Shown piece after piece: positions 15,001 through 26,917 of a stretch of 64,000 nt of DNA (its first letter is position 1; each line of letters opens with the position of its first letter). This stretch comes from Megascapheus bottae (Eukaryota; Chordata; Mammalia; Rodentia; Geomyidae), in contig JANJXV010000129.1 in NCBI GenBank assembly GCA_024803745.1, positions 1-64,000 of the forward strand. Reading direction: 5' to 3'. The translations under genes and the position numbers were made by a program. The notes under the pieces are model-generated. The model searched no databases. It was not told the DNA's origin and saw only the letters and a program-made list of their open reading frames with translations.

Positions 15001-16332
15001 GTGAAGTCAGATGGAGGTGTGTGAAGTCAGAATGGAGGGGTGTGAAGTCAGAATGGAAGTGTGTGAAGTCACAGAATGGAGGTGTGTGAAGTCACAGAAT
15101 GGAGATGTGTGAAATCATATAATGGAGGTGTGTGAAGTCAGAATGGAGGTGTGTCAAGTCACAGAACTGAGGTGCGTGAAGTCACAGAATGGAGGTGTGT
15201 GAAGTCAGAATGAAGGTGTGTGAAGTCACAGAATGGAGGTGTGTGAAGTCACAGAATGGATGTTTGTGAAGTAATAATGAAGGTGTTTGAAGTCATAGAG
15301 TGGAGGTGTGTGAAGTCACAGAATGGAGGTTTGTGAAGTCAGAGTGGAGGTGTTTGAAGTCATAGAATTGAGGTGTGTGAAGACATAGAATGGAGGTGTG
15401 TGAAGTGATAGGATCGAGGTGTGTGAAGTCACAGAATGGAGGTGTGTGAAGTCACAGAATGGAGGTGTGTGAATTCACAGAATGGAGGTGTGTGAACTCA
15501 GAATGTAGGTGTGCGAAGCCACAGAATGGAGGTGTGTGAAGTCATAGAATGGAAGTGTGTGAAGTCATAGAAAGGAGGTGTGTGAACTCAGAATGGAGGT
15601 GTGTGAAGTCACAGAATGGAGGTTTGTGAAGTCATAGAATGGAGGTTTGTGAAGTCAGAGAATGGATGTTTCTGAAGTAAGAATGAAGGTGTGTGAAGTC
15701 ATAGAATGGAGGTGTGTGAAGTCAAATTGGAGGTGTGTGAACTCATAGAATGGAGGTGTGTGAAGTCATAGAATGGAGGTGTGTGAAGTCACAGAATGGA
15801 GGTGTGTGAAGTCAGAATGGAGGTGTGTGAAGTCATAGACTGAGGTGGGTGAAGTCATAGAAAGGAGGTGTGGGAAGTCATAAAATGGAGGAGTGTGAAG
15901 TCATAGAGTGGAGCTGAGTGAAGTCACAGATTCGAAGTCTGTGATGTCATAGAATGGAGATGTGTGAAGTCAGAATGGAGGTGTGTGAAATCATAGAATG
16001 GAGATGTGTGAACTCATAGGGAGTTGTGTGACGTCACAATGGATGTGTGTGAAGTCATATAATGGAGGTGTGAGAAGTCACAGAATGGAGGTGTGTGAAG
16101 TCATAAAATAAAGGTGTGTGAAGTCAGAATGGAGGTGTGTGAAGTCACAGAATGGAGGTATGTGAACTCAGAATGGAGGTGTGTGAAGTCATAGATGGAG
16201 GTGTGTGAAGTCATAGTATGGAGTTGTGTGAAATCACAGATGGATTTTTGTGAAGTCACAGAATGGAGCTGTGTGAAGTCAGAACGGAGGTGTGTGAAGT
16301 CATAGAATGGAGGTGTGTGAAGTCATAGAATG
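1..16332. repeat. 24-bp minisatellite arranged as a 4218-bp higher-order repeat
   Basis: The whole stretch is a tandem array of a degenerate unit with core GGAGGTGTGTGAAGTCA followed by TAGAAT, CAGAAT or a shortened GAAT spacer, giving units mostly of 24 and 21 bp. A rare variant, GAAGTGAAACAATAGA, marks a higher-order period: its AAACAATAGA starts at 151, 4369, 8587 and 12805, exactly 4218 bp apart each time. A second marker, CACAGATTCG, occurs at 331, 3272, 4549, 7490, 8767, 11708, 12985 and 15925, showing two sites per unit spaced 2941 and 1277 bp. Units differ by scattered substitutions and a 1-bp deletion near 13893. The window begins inside a unit, and the pattern diverges at about 16332, so roughly 3.9 units are seen. 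No coding potential is apparent. No insert larger than a unit variant was seen. Confidence 0.95.
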
Positions 16333-16896
16333 GAAGTGTGTGAAGTCATAGAATGGAGGTGTGTGAAGTCACAGAATGGAGGTGTGTGAAGTCATAGAAT
16401 GGAAGTGTGTGAAGTCATAGAATGGAAGTGTGTGAAGTCAGAATGCAGGTTTGTGACGTCAGAATGGAGGTGTGTGAAGTCACAGAATGGAGGAGTGTGA
16501 AGTCATAGATTTGAGGTGTGTGAAGTCAGAATGGACATGTGTGAAGTCACAGAATTGAGGTGTGTGAACCCAGAATGGAGGTGTGTGAAGTCACAGAATT
16601 GAGGTGTGTGAACCCAGAATGGAGATGTGTGAAGTCACAGAATGGAGGTTTGTGAAGTCATACAAAGGAGGTGTGAAGTCATAGAATGGATGTTTCTAAA
16701 GTAAGAATGAAGGTGTGTGAAGTCATAGAATGGAGGTGTGTGACGTCAAAATGGAGGTTTGTGAACTCATAGAATGGAGGTGTGTGAACTCATAGAATTG
16801 CGGTGTGTGAAGTCATGTAATGGAGGTGTGTGAAGTCCAAGAATGGAGGTGTGTGAAGTCAAACAATATAGGTGTGTGAAGTCACAGAATGGAGGT
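16333..16896. repeat. Satellite of the same 24-bp family, irregular part, up to first LTR
   Basis: The same GGAGGTGTGTGAAGTCA core continues, but the order of unit variants no longer follows the 4218-bp pattern upstream. Variants such as GTGAACCCAGAATGG appear here and recur near 19220. The final GGAGGT (16891-16896) forms the left target-site copy of the inserted LTR. Confidence 0.9.
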
Positions 16897-17215
16897 TGCC
16901 GGGGCCAACCGGCAGCAAACCAGGGTTCGCAGATTGGGGTTCCTGAAATCGGGGGCAAGGACTAGCAAGAAATAGAAGAGAGACAGACACAGCGGGTCCG
17001 GGATGACCGCAGTCCAGGTAAAGACTGAAGAGACTGCCGGTTTATTTTCCACTCCACCTTCTTGCCTCCTCCTGACCCAGGGAACCTACAGGTGTTACAT
17101 TCATATGGTAATTCTCAGGTCATTTACATAGATTAGGGCCAGAAAGCAATAAGACAATAAAGCCATCGTCTGATGCAAGCCAAGGTACAGATTGATTCCA
17201 CTCTGGCTCACAACA
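16897..17215 (-). mobile_element. Solo LTR of a class II (ERVK/IAP-like) endogenous retrovirus, copy 1
   Basis: A 319-bp non-tandem block interrupts the satellite. Read on the minus strand it starts with TG and ends with CA, and contains one AATAAA polyadenylation signal (TTTATT on plus at 17041-17046). It is flanked on both sides by GGAGGT (16891-16896 and 17216-17221), a 6-bp direct repeat as class II ERVs make. Because GGAGGT is also part of the satellite unit, the duplication is suggestive and not proof. No gag, pol or env sequence is present, so it is a solo LTR left by LTR-LTR recombination, or moved as such. A reading frame running from the satellite into the LTR is chance. The family name is inferred from length, termini and target-site size. 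Confidence 0.75.
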
Positions 17216-19512
17216 GGAGGTGTGTGAAGTCACAGAATTGAAGTGTGTGAAGTCATAATGGAGGTGTGTGAACTCACAGAATGGAGGTCTGTGAAGACAC
17301 AGAATTGAGGTGTGTGAAGTCAGAATGGAGGTGTGTGAAGTCAGAATGGAGGTGTGTGAAATCATAGAATGGAGGTGTGTGAAGCCACAATGCAGGTGTG
17401 TGAACTCATGGAATGAAGGTGTGTGAAGTAAAATTGCAGGTGTGTGAAGTCATAGAATGGAGGTATGTGAAGTCATAGAATGGAGGTGTGTGAAGTCAAA
17501 GAATGGAGGTGTGTGAAGTCATAGAATGGAGGTGTGTGAAGTCATAGAATGGAGGACTGTGAACTCAGAATGGAGGTTTGTGAAGTCATAGAATGGAGGT
17601 GTGTGAAGTCAAAGAATGGAGGTGTGTGAAGTCATAGAATGGAGGTGTGTGAAGTCATAAAATGGAGGTGTGTGAAGTCATAGAAAGGAGGTGTGGGAAG
17701 TCATAGAATGGAGGGATGTGAAGTCATAGAATGGAGGTTTGTGAAATCACAGAATGGAGGAGTGTTAATTCATAGAATGGGGGTGTGTGAAGTCATAGGA
17801 TCGAGGTGTGTGAAGTCACAGAATGGAGGTGTGTGACGTCAGAGAATGGAGGTGTGTGAAGTCAAAAAGGTGGTGTGTGAAGTCACAGAATGGAGGAGTG
17901 TGAAGTCACAGAATGAAGGTGTGTGAAGTCAAAAAGGTGGTGTGTGAGGTCACAGAATGGAGGTGTATGAAGTCATAGAATGGAGCTGTGTAAAGTCAGA
18001 ATGGAGGTGTGTGATGTCAGAATGTAGGTTTGTGACGTCCGAATGGAGGTGTGTGAAGTCACAGAATGGAGGAGAGTGAAGTCATAGAATTGAGGTGTGT
18101 GAAGTCATAGAATGTAGGTGTGTGAAGTCATAGAATGGAGGTGTTTGATCTCAGAGAATGTAGGGGTGTGAACTCAAAATGGAGGTGTGTGAAGTCACAG
18201 AATGGAGGTTTGAGAAGTCATACAATGGGGGTGTGTGAAGTCATAGAATGGATGTTTCTAAAGTAACAATGAAGGTGTGTGAAGTCACAGAATGGAGGTG
18301 TGTGAAGTCATAGAATGGAGGTGTGTGCAGTCATAGAATGGAGGTGTGTGAAGTCACAGAATGAAGGTGTGTGAAGTCACAGAATGGAGGTATGTGAACT
18401 CACAATGGAGGTGTGTGACATCACAATTGAAGTGTGTGAAGTCATAGAATGGAGGTGTGTGAAGTCACAGAATGGAGGTGAGTGAAGTCATCCAATGGAG
18501 GTGAGTGAAGTCAGAATGGAGGTATGTGAAGTCACAGAATGGAGGTGTGTGAACTCAGAATGGAGGTGTGTGAAGTCATAGATGGAGGTGTGTGAAGTCA
18601 TAGGATGAAGGTGTGTGAAATCATAGATTGGTGTTTTGTGAAGTCACACAATGGAGCTGTGTGAAGTCAGAATGGAGGTGTGTGAAGCGATAGAATGGAG
18701 GTGTGTGAAGTCAGAATGGAGGTGTGTGAAATCATAGAATCAAGGTTTGTGAAGTCACAATGGAGGTGTGTGAAGTCATAGAATAGAGGTGCGTGAAGTC
18801 ACAGAATGGAGGTGTGTGAAGTCATAGAATGGAGGTGTGTGAAGTCATGGAATGGAGGTGTGTGAAGTTACAGAATGAAGGTGTGTGAAGTCACAGAATG
18901 GAGGTATGTGAACTCAGAATGGCGGTGGGTGAAGTCACAGAATGGAGGTGTGTGAAGTCATGGAATGGAGGTGTGTGAATTCATAGAGTGGAGGTGTGTG
19001 AAGGCAAAGAATGGAGGTGTGAAGTCATAGAATGGAGGTGTGTGAATTCATAGAATGGAGGTGTGTGAAGTCACAGAATGGAGGTTTGTGAAATCAAAAT
19101 TGAGGTGTTTGCAGTCACAGAATGGAGGTGTTTGACGTCATAGAATGGAAGTTTGTGAAGTCATAGAATGGAGGTTTGTGAAGTCAGAATGGACATGTGT
19201 GAAGTCACAGAATTGAGGTGTGTGAACCCAGAATGGAGGTGTGTGAAGTCACAGAATGGAGGTTTGTGAAGTCATACTATGGAGGTGAGTGAAGTCATAG
19301 AATGGATGTTTCTAAAGTAAGAATGAAGGTGTGTGAAGTCATAGAATGGAGGTGTGTGAAGTCAAAATGGAGGTGCGTGAACTCATAGAATGGAGGTATG
19401 TGAACTCATAGAATTGAGGTGTGTGAAGTCATGGAATGGTGGTGTGTGAAGTCCAAGGATGGAGGTGTGTGAAGTCAAACAATGGAGGTGAGTGAAGTCA
19501 CAGAATGGAGGT
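17216..19512. repeat. Irregular 24-bp satellite between LTR copies 1 and 2
   Basis: Continuous 24/21-bp units of the same family. The first ~120 bp after the LTR carry a distinctive order of variants (GAATTGAAGTGTG, then GGAGGTCTGTGAAGACAC) that recurs directly after LTR copies 2 and 3, showing that the flank was duplicated together with the LTR. Confidence 0.9.
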
Positions 19513-19830
19513 TGCCGGGGCCAACCGGCAGCAAACCAGGGTTCGCAGATTGGGGTTCCTGAAATCGGGGGCTAGGACTAGCAAGAAATAGAAGAGAGAC
19601 AGACACAGCGGGTCCGGGATGACCGCAGTCCAGGTAAACACTGCCTAGACTGCCGGTTTATTTTCCACTCCCCCTTCATCCCTCCTCCTGACCCAGGAAC
19701 CTACAGGTGTTACATACATACGGTAATTCTCAGGTCATTTACATAGATTAGGGCCAGAAAGCAGTAAGACAATAAAGCCATCGTCTGATGCAAGCCAAGG
19801 TACAGATTGATTACACTCTGACTGACAACA
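19513..19830 (-). mobile_element. Solo LTR, copy 2
   Basis: A 318-bp copy of the LTR at 16897-17215 in the same orientation, with the AATAAA complement at 19658-19663. Flanks are GGAGGT on the left and GGCGGT on the right, so the right copy has one substitution. It differs from copy 1 at scattered bases, for example in the region just before the polyadenylation signal. The shared satellite flank indicates duplication of the LTR-bearing block. Confidence 0.75.
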
Positions 19831-21747
19831 GGCGGTGTGTGAAGTCACAGAATTGAAGTGTGTGAAGTCAAAATGGAGGTGTGTGAAGTCACAGAATGGA
19901 GGTCTGTGAAGACACAGAATTGAGGTGTGTGAAGTCAGAATGAAGGACTGTGAAGTCAAAATGGAGGTGTGTGAAATCATAGAATTGAGGTGTGTGAAGT
20001 CAGAATGGAGGTGTGTGAACTCATGGAATGAAGGTGTGTGAAGTAAAATTGCAGGTGTGTGAAGTCATAGAATGGAGGTATGTGAAGTCATAGAATGGAG
20101 GTGTGTGAAGTCACAGAATGGAGGTGTGTGAAGTCATAGAATGGAGGTGTGTGAAGTCACAGAATGGAGGTGTGTGAAGCCATAGAATGGAGGTGTGTGA
20201 AGTCATAGAATGGAGGTGTGTGAAGTCATAGAATGGAGGACTGTGAACTCAGAATGGAGGTTTGGGAAGTCATAGAATGGAGGTGTGTGAAGTCACAGAA
20301 TGGAGGTGTGTGAAGTCATAGAATGGAGGTGTGAAGTCATAAAATGGAGGTGTGTGAACTCATAGAATGGAGGTGTGTGAAGTCACAATGGAGTTGTGTG
20401 AGGTCATAGAATGGTTGTTTTTGATGTCAACGAATGGAGGTGTGTGAAGTCATAGAATGGAGGTGTGTGAAGTCAGATTGGAGGTGTGTGAAATCACAGA
20501 ATGGAGGTGTGTCAACTCAGAAATGAGGTGTGTGAAGTCATAGAATGGAGGTGTGTGAAGTCATAGAATGGAGGTGTGTGAAGTCACAGAATGGAGGTGT
20601 GTGAAGTCATAGAATTGAGGTGCGTGAATTCATAGAATGGAGATGTGTGAAGTCATAGAATGGAGGACTGTGAACTCAGAATGGAGGTTTGTAAAGTCAT
20701 AGAATGGCGGTGTGTGAAGTCACAGAATGGAGGTGTGTGAAGTCGTAGAATGGAGGTGTGTGAAGTCACAATGGAGTTGTGTGAAGTCATAGAATGGTGG
20801 TTTTTGATGTCAAGGAATGGAGGTGTGTGAAGTCAAAGAATGGAGGTGTGTGAAGTCAGATTGGAGGTCTGTGAAATCACAGAATGGAGGTGTGTCAACT
20901 CAGAAATGAGGTGTGTGAAGTCATAGAATGGAGGTGTGTGAAGTCATAGAATGGAAGTGTGTGAAATCATAGAATGGAGGTCTGTGAACTCAGAATGGGG
21001 GTTTGTGAAGTAATAGAATGAAGGTGTGTGAACTCAGAATGGAGGTGTGTGAAGTCACAGAATGGAGGTGTGTAAAGTCATAGAATGGAGGTGTGTGAAA
21101 TCATAGAATGGAGGTCTGTGAACTCAGAATGGGGGTTTGTGAAGTCATAGAATGGAGGTGTGTGAACTCAGAATGGAGGTGTGTGAAGTCACAGAGTGGA
21201 GGTGTGTGAAGTCATAGAATGGAGGTGTTTGAAATCACAGAATGGAGGTGTGTGAATTCATAGAATGGAGGTGTGTGAAGTCATAGGATCGAGGTGTGTG
21301 AAGTCACAGAATGGAGGTGTGTGAAGTCACAGAATGGAGGTGTGTGAAGTCACAGAATGTAGGTGTGTGAACTCAGAATGGAGGTGTGTGAAGCCACAGA
21401 ATGGGGGTGTGTGAAGTCATAGAAAGGAAGTGTGTGAAATCATAGAATGGAGGTGTGTGAAGGCAGAATGGAGGTGTGTGAAGTCACAGAATGGAGGTGT
21501 GTGAAGTCACAGAATGGAGGTTTGTGAAGTCATAGAATGGAGGTGTGTGAAGTCAGAGAATGGATGTTTCTGAAGTAAGAATGAAGGTGTGGGAAGTCAT
21601 AGAATGGAGGTATGTGAAGTCAAATTGGAGGTGTGTGAACTCATAGAATTGAGGTGTGTGAAATCATGGAATGGAGGTGTGTGAAGTCGAAGAATGGAGG
21701 TGTGTGAAGTCAAACAATATAGGTGTGTGAAGTCACAGAATGGAGGT
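19831..21747. repeat. Irregular 24-bp satellite between LTR copies 2 and 3
   Basis: The same satellite family. Variants such as GGTGGTTTTTGATGTCAA (20790s) and GTGTCAACTCAGAAATGAGG recur at several places here and at 22650-23170, outlining a second, looser higher-order organisation of a few hundred bp to about 2.2 kb. Confidence 0.9.
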
Positions 21748-22066
21748 TGCTGGGGCCTACCGGCAGCAAACCAGGGTTCGCAGATTGGGGTTCCTGAAAT
21801 CGGGGGGAAGGACTAGCAAGAAATAGAAGAGAGACAGACACAGCGGGTCCGGGATGACCGCAGTCCAGGTAAAGACTGCTGAGACTGCGGGTTTATTTTC
21901 CACTCCCTCTTCTTCCCTCCTCCTGACCCAGGGAACCTCCAGGTGTTACATTCATATGGTAATTCTCAGGTCATTTACATAGATTAGGGCCAGAAAGCAA
22001 TAAGACAATAAAGCCATCGTCTGATGCAAGCCAAGGTACAGATTGATTCCACTCTGGCTCACAACA
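21748..22066 (-). mobile_element. Solo LTR, copy 3
   Basis: A 319-bp copy of the same LTR, minus orientation, AATAAA complement at 21892-21897, flanked by GGAGGT on both sides. The 30 bp left of it, including CAAACAATATAGG, match the left flank of copy 1, and the right flank matches copies 1 and 2. Copy-to-copy offsets are 2616 bp (1 to 2) and 2235 bp (2 to 3). Confidence 0.75.
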
Positions 22067-23902
22067 GGAGGTGTGTGAAGTCACAGAATTGAAGTGTGTG
22101 AAGTCAAAATGGAGGTGTGTGAAGTCACAGAATGGAGGTCTGTGAAGACACAGAATTGAGGTGTGTGAAGTCAGAATGGAGGTGTGTGAAGTCAAAATGG
22201 AGGTGTGTGAAATCATAGAATTGAGGTTTGTGAAGTAAGAATGGAGGTGTGTGAACTCATGGAATGAAGGTGTGTGAAGTAAAATTGCAGGTGTGTGAAG
22301 TCATAGAACGGAGGTATGTGAAGTCATAGAATGGAGGTGTGTGAAGTCACAGAATGGAGGTGTGTGAAGTCATAGAATGGAGGTGTGTGAAGTCACAGAA
22401 TGGAGGTGTTTGAAGTCACAGAATGGAGGTGTGTGAAGTCATAGAATGGAGGTGTGTGAAGTCATAGAATGGAGGACTCTGAACTCAGAATGGAGGTTTG
22501 TGAAGTCATAGAATGGAGGTGTGTGAAGTCACAGAATGGAGGTGTGTGAAGTCATAGAATGGAGGTGTGTGAAGTCATAAAATGGAGGTGTGTGAACTCA
22601 TAGAATGGAGGTGTGTGAAGTCACAATGGAGTTGTGTGAAGTCATAGAATGGTGGTTTTTGAGGTCAACGAATGTAGGTGTGTGAAGTCATAGAATGGAG
22701 GTGTGGGAAGTCAGATTGGAGGTGTGTGAAATCACAGAATGGAGGTGTGTCAACTCAGAAATGAGGTGTGTGAAGTCATGGAATGGAGGTGTGTGAACTC
22801 ATAGAATGGAGGTATGTGAAGTCACAGAATGGAGGTGTGTGAAGTCATAGAATGGAGGTGTGTGAAGTCATAGAATGGAGGACTGTGAACTCAGAATGGA
22901 GGTTTGTGAAGTCATAGAATGGAGGTGTGTGAAGTCACAGAATGGAGGTGTGTGAAGTCATAGAATGGAGGTGTGTGAAGTCATAAAATGGAGGTGTTTG
23001 AACTCATAGAATGGAGGTGTGTGAAGTCACAATGGAGTTGTATGAAGTCATAGAATGGTGGTTTTTGATGTCAACGAATGGAGGTGTGTGAAGTCATAGC
23101 ATGGAGGTGTGTGAAGTCAGATTGGAGGTGTGTGAAATCACAGAATGGAGGTGTGTCAACTCAGAAATGAGGTGTGTGAAATCATAGAATGGAGGTGTGT
23201 GAAGTCATAGAATGGAAGTGTGTGAAATCATAGAATGGAGGTCTGTGAACTCAGAATGGGGGTTTGTGAAGTCATAGAATTGAGGTGTGTGAACTCAGAA
23301 TAGAGGTGTGTGAAGTCACAGAATGGAGGTGAGTGAAGTCATAGAATGGAGGTGTGTGAAGTCATAGAATGGAAGTGTGTGAAGTCATAGAATGGAGATC
23401 TGTGAACTCAGAATGGGGGTTTGTGAAGTCATAGAATGGAGGTGTGTGAAATCACAGAATGGAGGTGTGCTAATTCATTGAATGGAGGTGTGTGAAGTCA
23501 TAGGATCGAGGTGTGTGAAGTCACGGAATGGAGGTGTGTGAAGTCACAGAATGGAAGTGTGTGAAGTCACAGAATGGAGGTGTGTGAACTCAGAATGGAG
23601 GTGTGTGAAGCCACAGAATGGAGGTGTGTGAAGTCATAGAATGGAAGTGTGTGAAGTCATAGGATGGAGGTGTGTGAAGACAGAATGGAGGTGTGTGAAG
23701 TCACAGAATGAAGGTGTGTGAACTCTGAATGGAGGTGTGTGAAGTCACAGAATGGAGGTTTGTGAAGTCATAGAATGGAGGTGTGTGAAGTCAGAGAATG
23801 GATGTTTCTGAAGTAAGAATGAAGGTGTGTGAAGTCATAGAATGGAGGTGTGTGAAGTCAAATTGGAGGTGTGTGAACTCATAGAATGGAGTTGTGTGAA
23901 TC
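22067..23902. repeat. Terminal part of the 24-bp satellite, up to the L1 junction
   Basis: Irregular 24/21-bp units end abruptly at about 23902, where GTTGTGTGAATC passes directly into L1 ORF2 sequence (TTTATGAAATTTAACAATAA). No target-site duplication or poly-A lies at this edge, so it looks like a rearrangement breakpoint and not an insertion end. Confidence 0.9.
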
Positions 23903-26900
23903 TTTATGAAATTTAACAATAAGGAGCACACAAATATCAACTCCTTAGGGACACAACAAAGGCAGTACTCAGAGGAAAATTTATACCGCTGAGTGCCTAC
24001 ATCAGCAAGTTGGAAAAATGGCAAACCAACTAGTTAATGTCTCACCTTAACCTCCTGGAAAAAGAGCAACAAACCAACCCTAACCCATTAGGAGAAAGCA
24101 AATTATTAAAATCAAAGCAGAATTAAATGATTTGGAATAAAAAAAATCTATAGAAAGAATCAACAAAACAAGGAGTTGGTTCTTTGAAAGAATTAACAAA
24201 ATTGACAAGCACTTAGCAAATCTTACCAAAAAAAGAAGAGAGCATATCGAAATACATAAAATCGCAGATGAAAATGGTAATATCACGACAGAAATTAACA
24301 AGATCCACAATATCATGACGAATACTTCTCAAACCTTTACGCCAACAAATTTGAGAATCTAGAAGAAATGGATGAATTCCTAGACAATATTAACATACCC
24401 ACAGTGAACCCAGAAGAGCTAACCCAACTCAACAGGATTATTTCACGCTCTGAAATAGAAATGGAAATTAGACAACTTCCACTTAAAAACAGTCCAGGGC
24501 CAGATGGATTCACAGCTGAATTGTATAAGGTCTTCAAAGCAGAGCTCATACCAATACTCCTCAAGCTCTTCAACGAAATTGAAAATGAAGGTTCTTTACC
24601 AAACTCATTCTGTGAAGCCAGTGTATCCCTCATCCCCAAACCAGACAGAGATTCATCAAAGAAAGAGAACTATAGACCCATTTCTTTGATGAACATCGAT
24701 GCAAAACTTCTCAACAAAATACTGGCCAACCGTCTACAACAACTCATCAAAAAAATTATACACTATGATCAAACTGGATTCATCACAGTGAGTCAAAGCT
24801 GGTTCAACATACACAAATCAATTAATATAATTCGACACATCAACAGGAGCAAGGACAAAAATCACATGATTGTCTCAATAGATGCGGAAAAGGCATTTGA
24901 CAAGATCCAAAACCCCTTTATGTTAAAAGATGTGGAGAAACTAGGAATCCATGGAACATTTCTCAATGTAATAAAGGCTGTGTATGAGAAACCCACTGCT
25001 AGAATTATACTTAATGGTGAAAACCTAAAGCCATTCCCTCTAAAATCAGGAACGGGACAAGGATGCCCACTCTCCCCACTCCTTTTTAACATAGTACTAG
25101 AATTCCTAGGCAGTGCAATAAGGCAAGAAGCAAGCATAAAGGGGATCCAAGTAGGGAAAGAGGAAATAAAACTATCCCTCTTTGCAGATGACATGATTCT
25201 GTATTTAAAGAATCCTATAGACTCTACTCCCAAGCTTCTTGAGCTGATTCAAAGCTTTGGAAGGGTAGCAGGCCATAAAATCAACCCTCACAAATCAACT
25301 GCCTTCCTTTACGCCAACAGTGAGAGGAACGAGGCAATAATCAGGAAAGAAACTCCTTTCACAATTGCCTCAAAGAAAATAAAGTACCTAGGAATTAGCT
25401 TAACTAAGAATGTAAAGGACTGTTTAGATGAAAAGTTTAAAACCCTAAAAAAGGAAATTAAAGCAGAACTAAGGAAATGGAAATACCTCCCATACTCCTG
25501 GATTGGAAGAATCAACCTTGTGAAAATGACAATCTTGCCAAGGGCTATCTACCAATTCAGTGCAATACCCATCAACATCCCAATGTCATTGTTTAAAGAA
25601 ATAGAAGAGGCAATTCAAAATTTCATATGGAATAATAAAAGACCCCGTATAGCAAAAACACTTCTTAGCAGAAAGAACAGCGCTGGAAGAATTTCAATTC
25701 CAAACTTTAGACTCTATTACAGAGCTATAATTCTTGTACGGGCACAAGAACAGGCCTGAAGTCCAATGGAATAGAACTGCGGACCCAGATATTAAACCAC
25801 AGACCTATGGCCACCTAATCTTTGACAAGGGAGACAAAAAAATAGAATGGAAGAAAGATAGCCTCTTCAACAAGTTGTGCTGGCAGAACTGGTTAAGCAC
25901 CTGCAGAAAACTAAAGGTGGGTCCTTCTTTGTCACCTTGCACTAGACTTAACTCCAAATGGATCAAAGACCTGGAGGTAACAGCTGACACACTGAAAAGT
26001 TTACAGGAAGGAATAGGAGATACACTAGGCCTCCTTGGCACAGGTCGAATCTTTCTTAATAAGGACCAAGAGTCACAACAAATCAGAGAAAGACTGGATA
26101 AGTGGGACTGCATTAAACTGCAGAGCTTTTGTATGGCAACGGATATAGCTAGTAAACTAACCAGGAAGCCTACAGAGTGGGAGAAGATCTTCACCAACCA
26201 AACAATGGACAAAGGCCTCATATCTAAAATATATCAACAACTCAAAAAATTGAATCACTCCAAAACTAACCTCCAAAGTAACACCCATCCCATTAAAAAT
26301 GGGCCAAAGACTTAAAGAGAGTCTTCTCTGAAGAAGAAACAGAAATGGCCTATAGACACATGAAGAAATGCTCCACATCTCTGGTCATAAAAGAAATGCC
26401 AATCAAAACAGTTCTAAGATTCAACCTCACTCCAGTTAGAATGGCCAGGATCAGGAAAACGAATGACAACAGATGCTGGAGGGGATGTGGCCAGGAGGGA
26501 TCATTACTACACTATTGGTGGAAGTGCAAACTCGTTCAACCACTGTGGAAAGCAATGTGGCAGTGCCTCAAAAGGCTAAATATAGAACTCCCCTATAACC
26601 CAGCAATTCCACTACTTGGCATTTACCCAAGAATCCAGAAGCAAGGGCATACTAATCCCACTAGCACAACAATGTTCTTTGCAGCACTATTCACCATAGC
26701 AAAGATATGGAACCAACCCAGATGTCCCTCACTTGATGAGTGGATCTACAAGTTGTGGTATTTGTACACAATGGAATTCTATGCTGCTGTCAGAAAGAAT
26801 GACATCGCCCCATTTGTTAGGAAATGGAAAGACTTAGAACAAATCATATTAAGTGAAGTAAGCCAGACTCAAAGGAACTTAGGCTCAGTGGTTTCCCTCA

Positions 26901-26917
26901 TTCGTCATAATCAGTAG
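23903..26917 (+). pseudogene. L1 ORF2 remnant of copy #1 (reverse transcriptase and C-terminal domain)
   Basis: The longest open stretch, 24368-25759 (463 residues), is an L1-type reverse transcriptase. It has the [10 protein letters not shown] motif, [10 protein letters not shown], the [11 protein letters not shown] motif, [12 protein letters not shown] and the catalytic LFADDMILY, in the usual order. The frame breaks at ~25735, where an ~11-bp deletion removes the codons before the GHKNRPE-like segment; the same deletion is present in copy #4. Open stretches 25734-26315 and 26345-26917 cover the C-terminal part, including the Cys-rich WRGCGQEG...HYWWKCK segment of L1 ORF2. A short A run (ATTAAAAATGGG, ~26291) shifts the frame between them. 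The endonuclease is absent. The protein would normally nick DNA and copy L1 RNA; this copy cannot make it. Confidence 0.93.

Noticed and set aside
16897..22066. Complete endogenous retrovirus
   Set aside because: Only ~319-bp LTR units are present; between them lies satellite, with no gag, pol or env traces or primer-binding site.
16767..22216. Small open frames on the minus strand in and near the LTRs (63-81 codons rich in HTSIL repeats)
   Set aside because: They are translations of satellite units running into LTR sequence; recurrence follows from duplication, with no start context or protein-family signature.
1..23902. CRISPR-like array of short repeats
   Set aside because: The units are contiguous variants of one sequence with no unique spacers, and the context is mammalian; this is a satellite.
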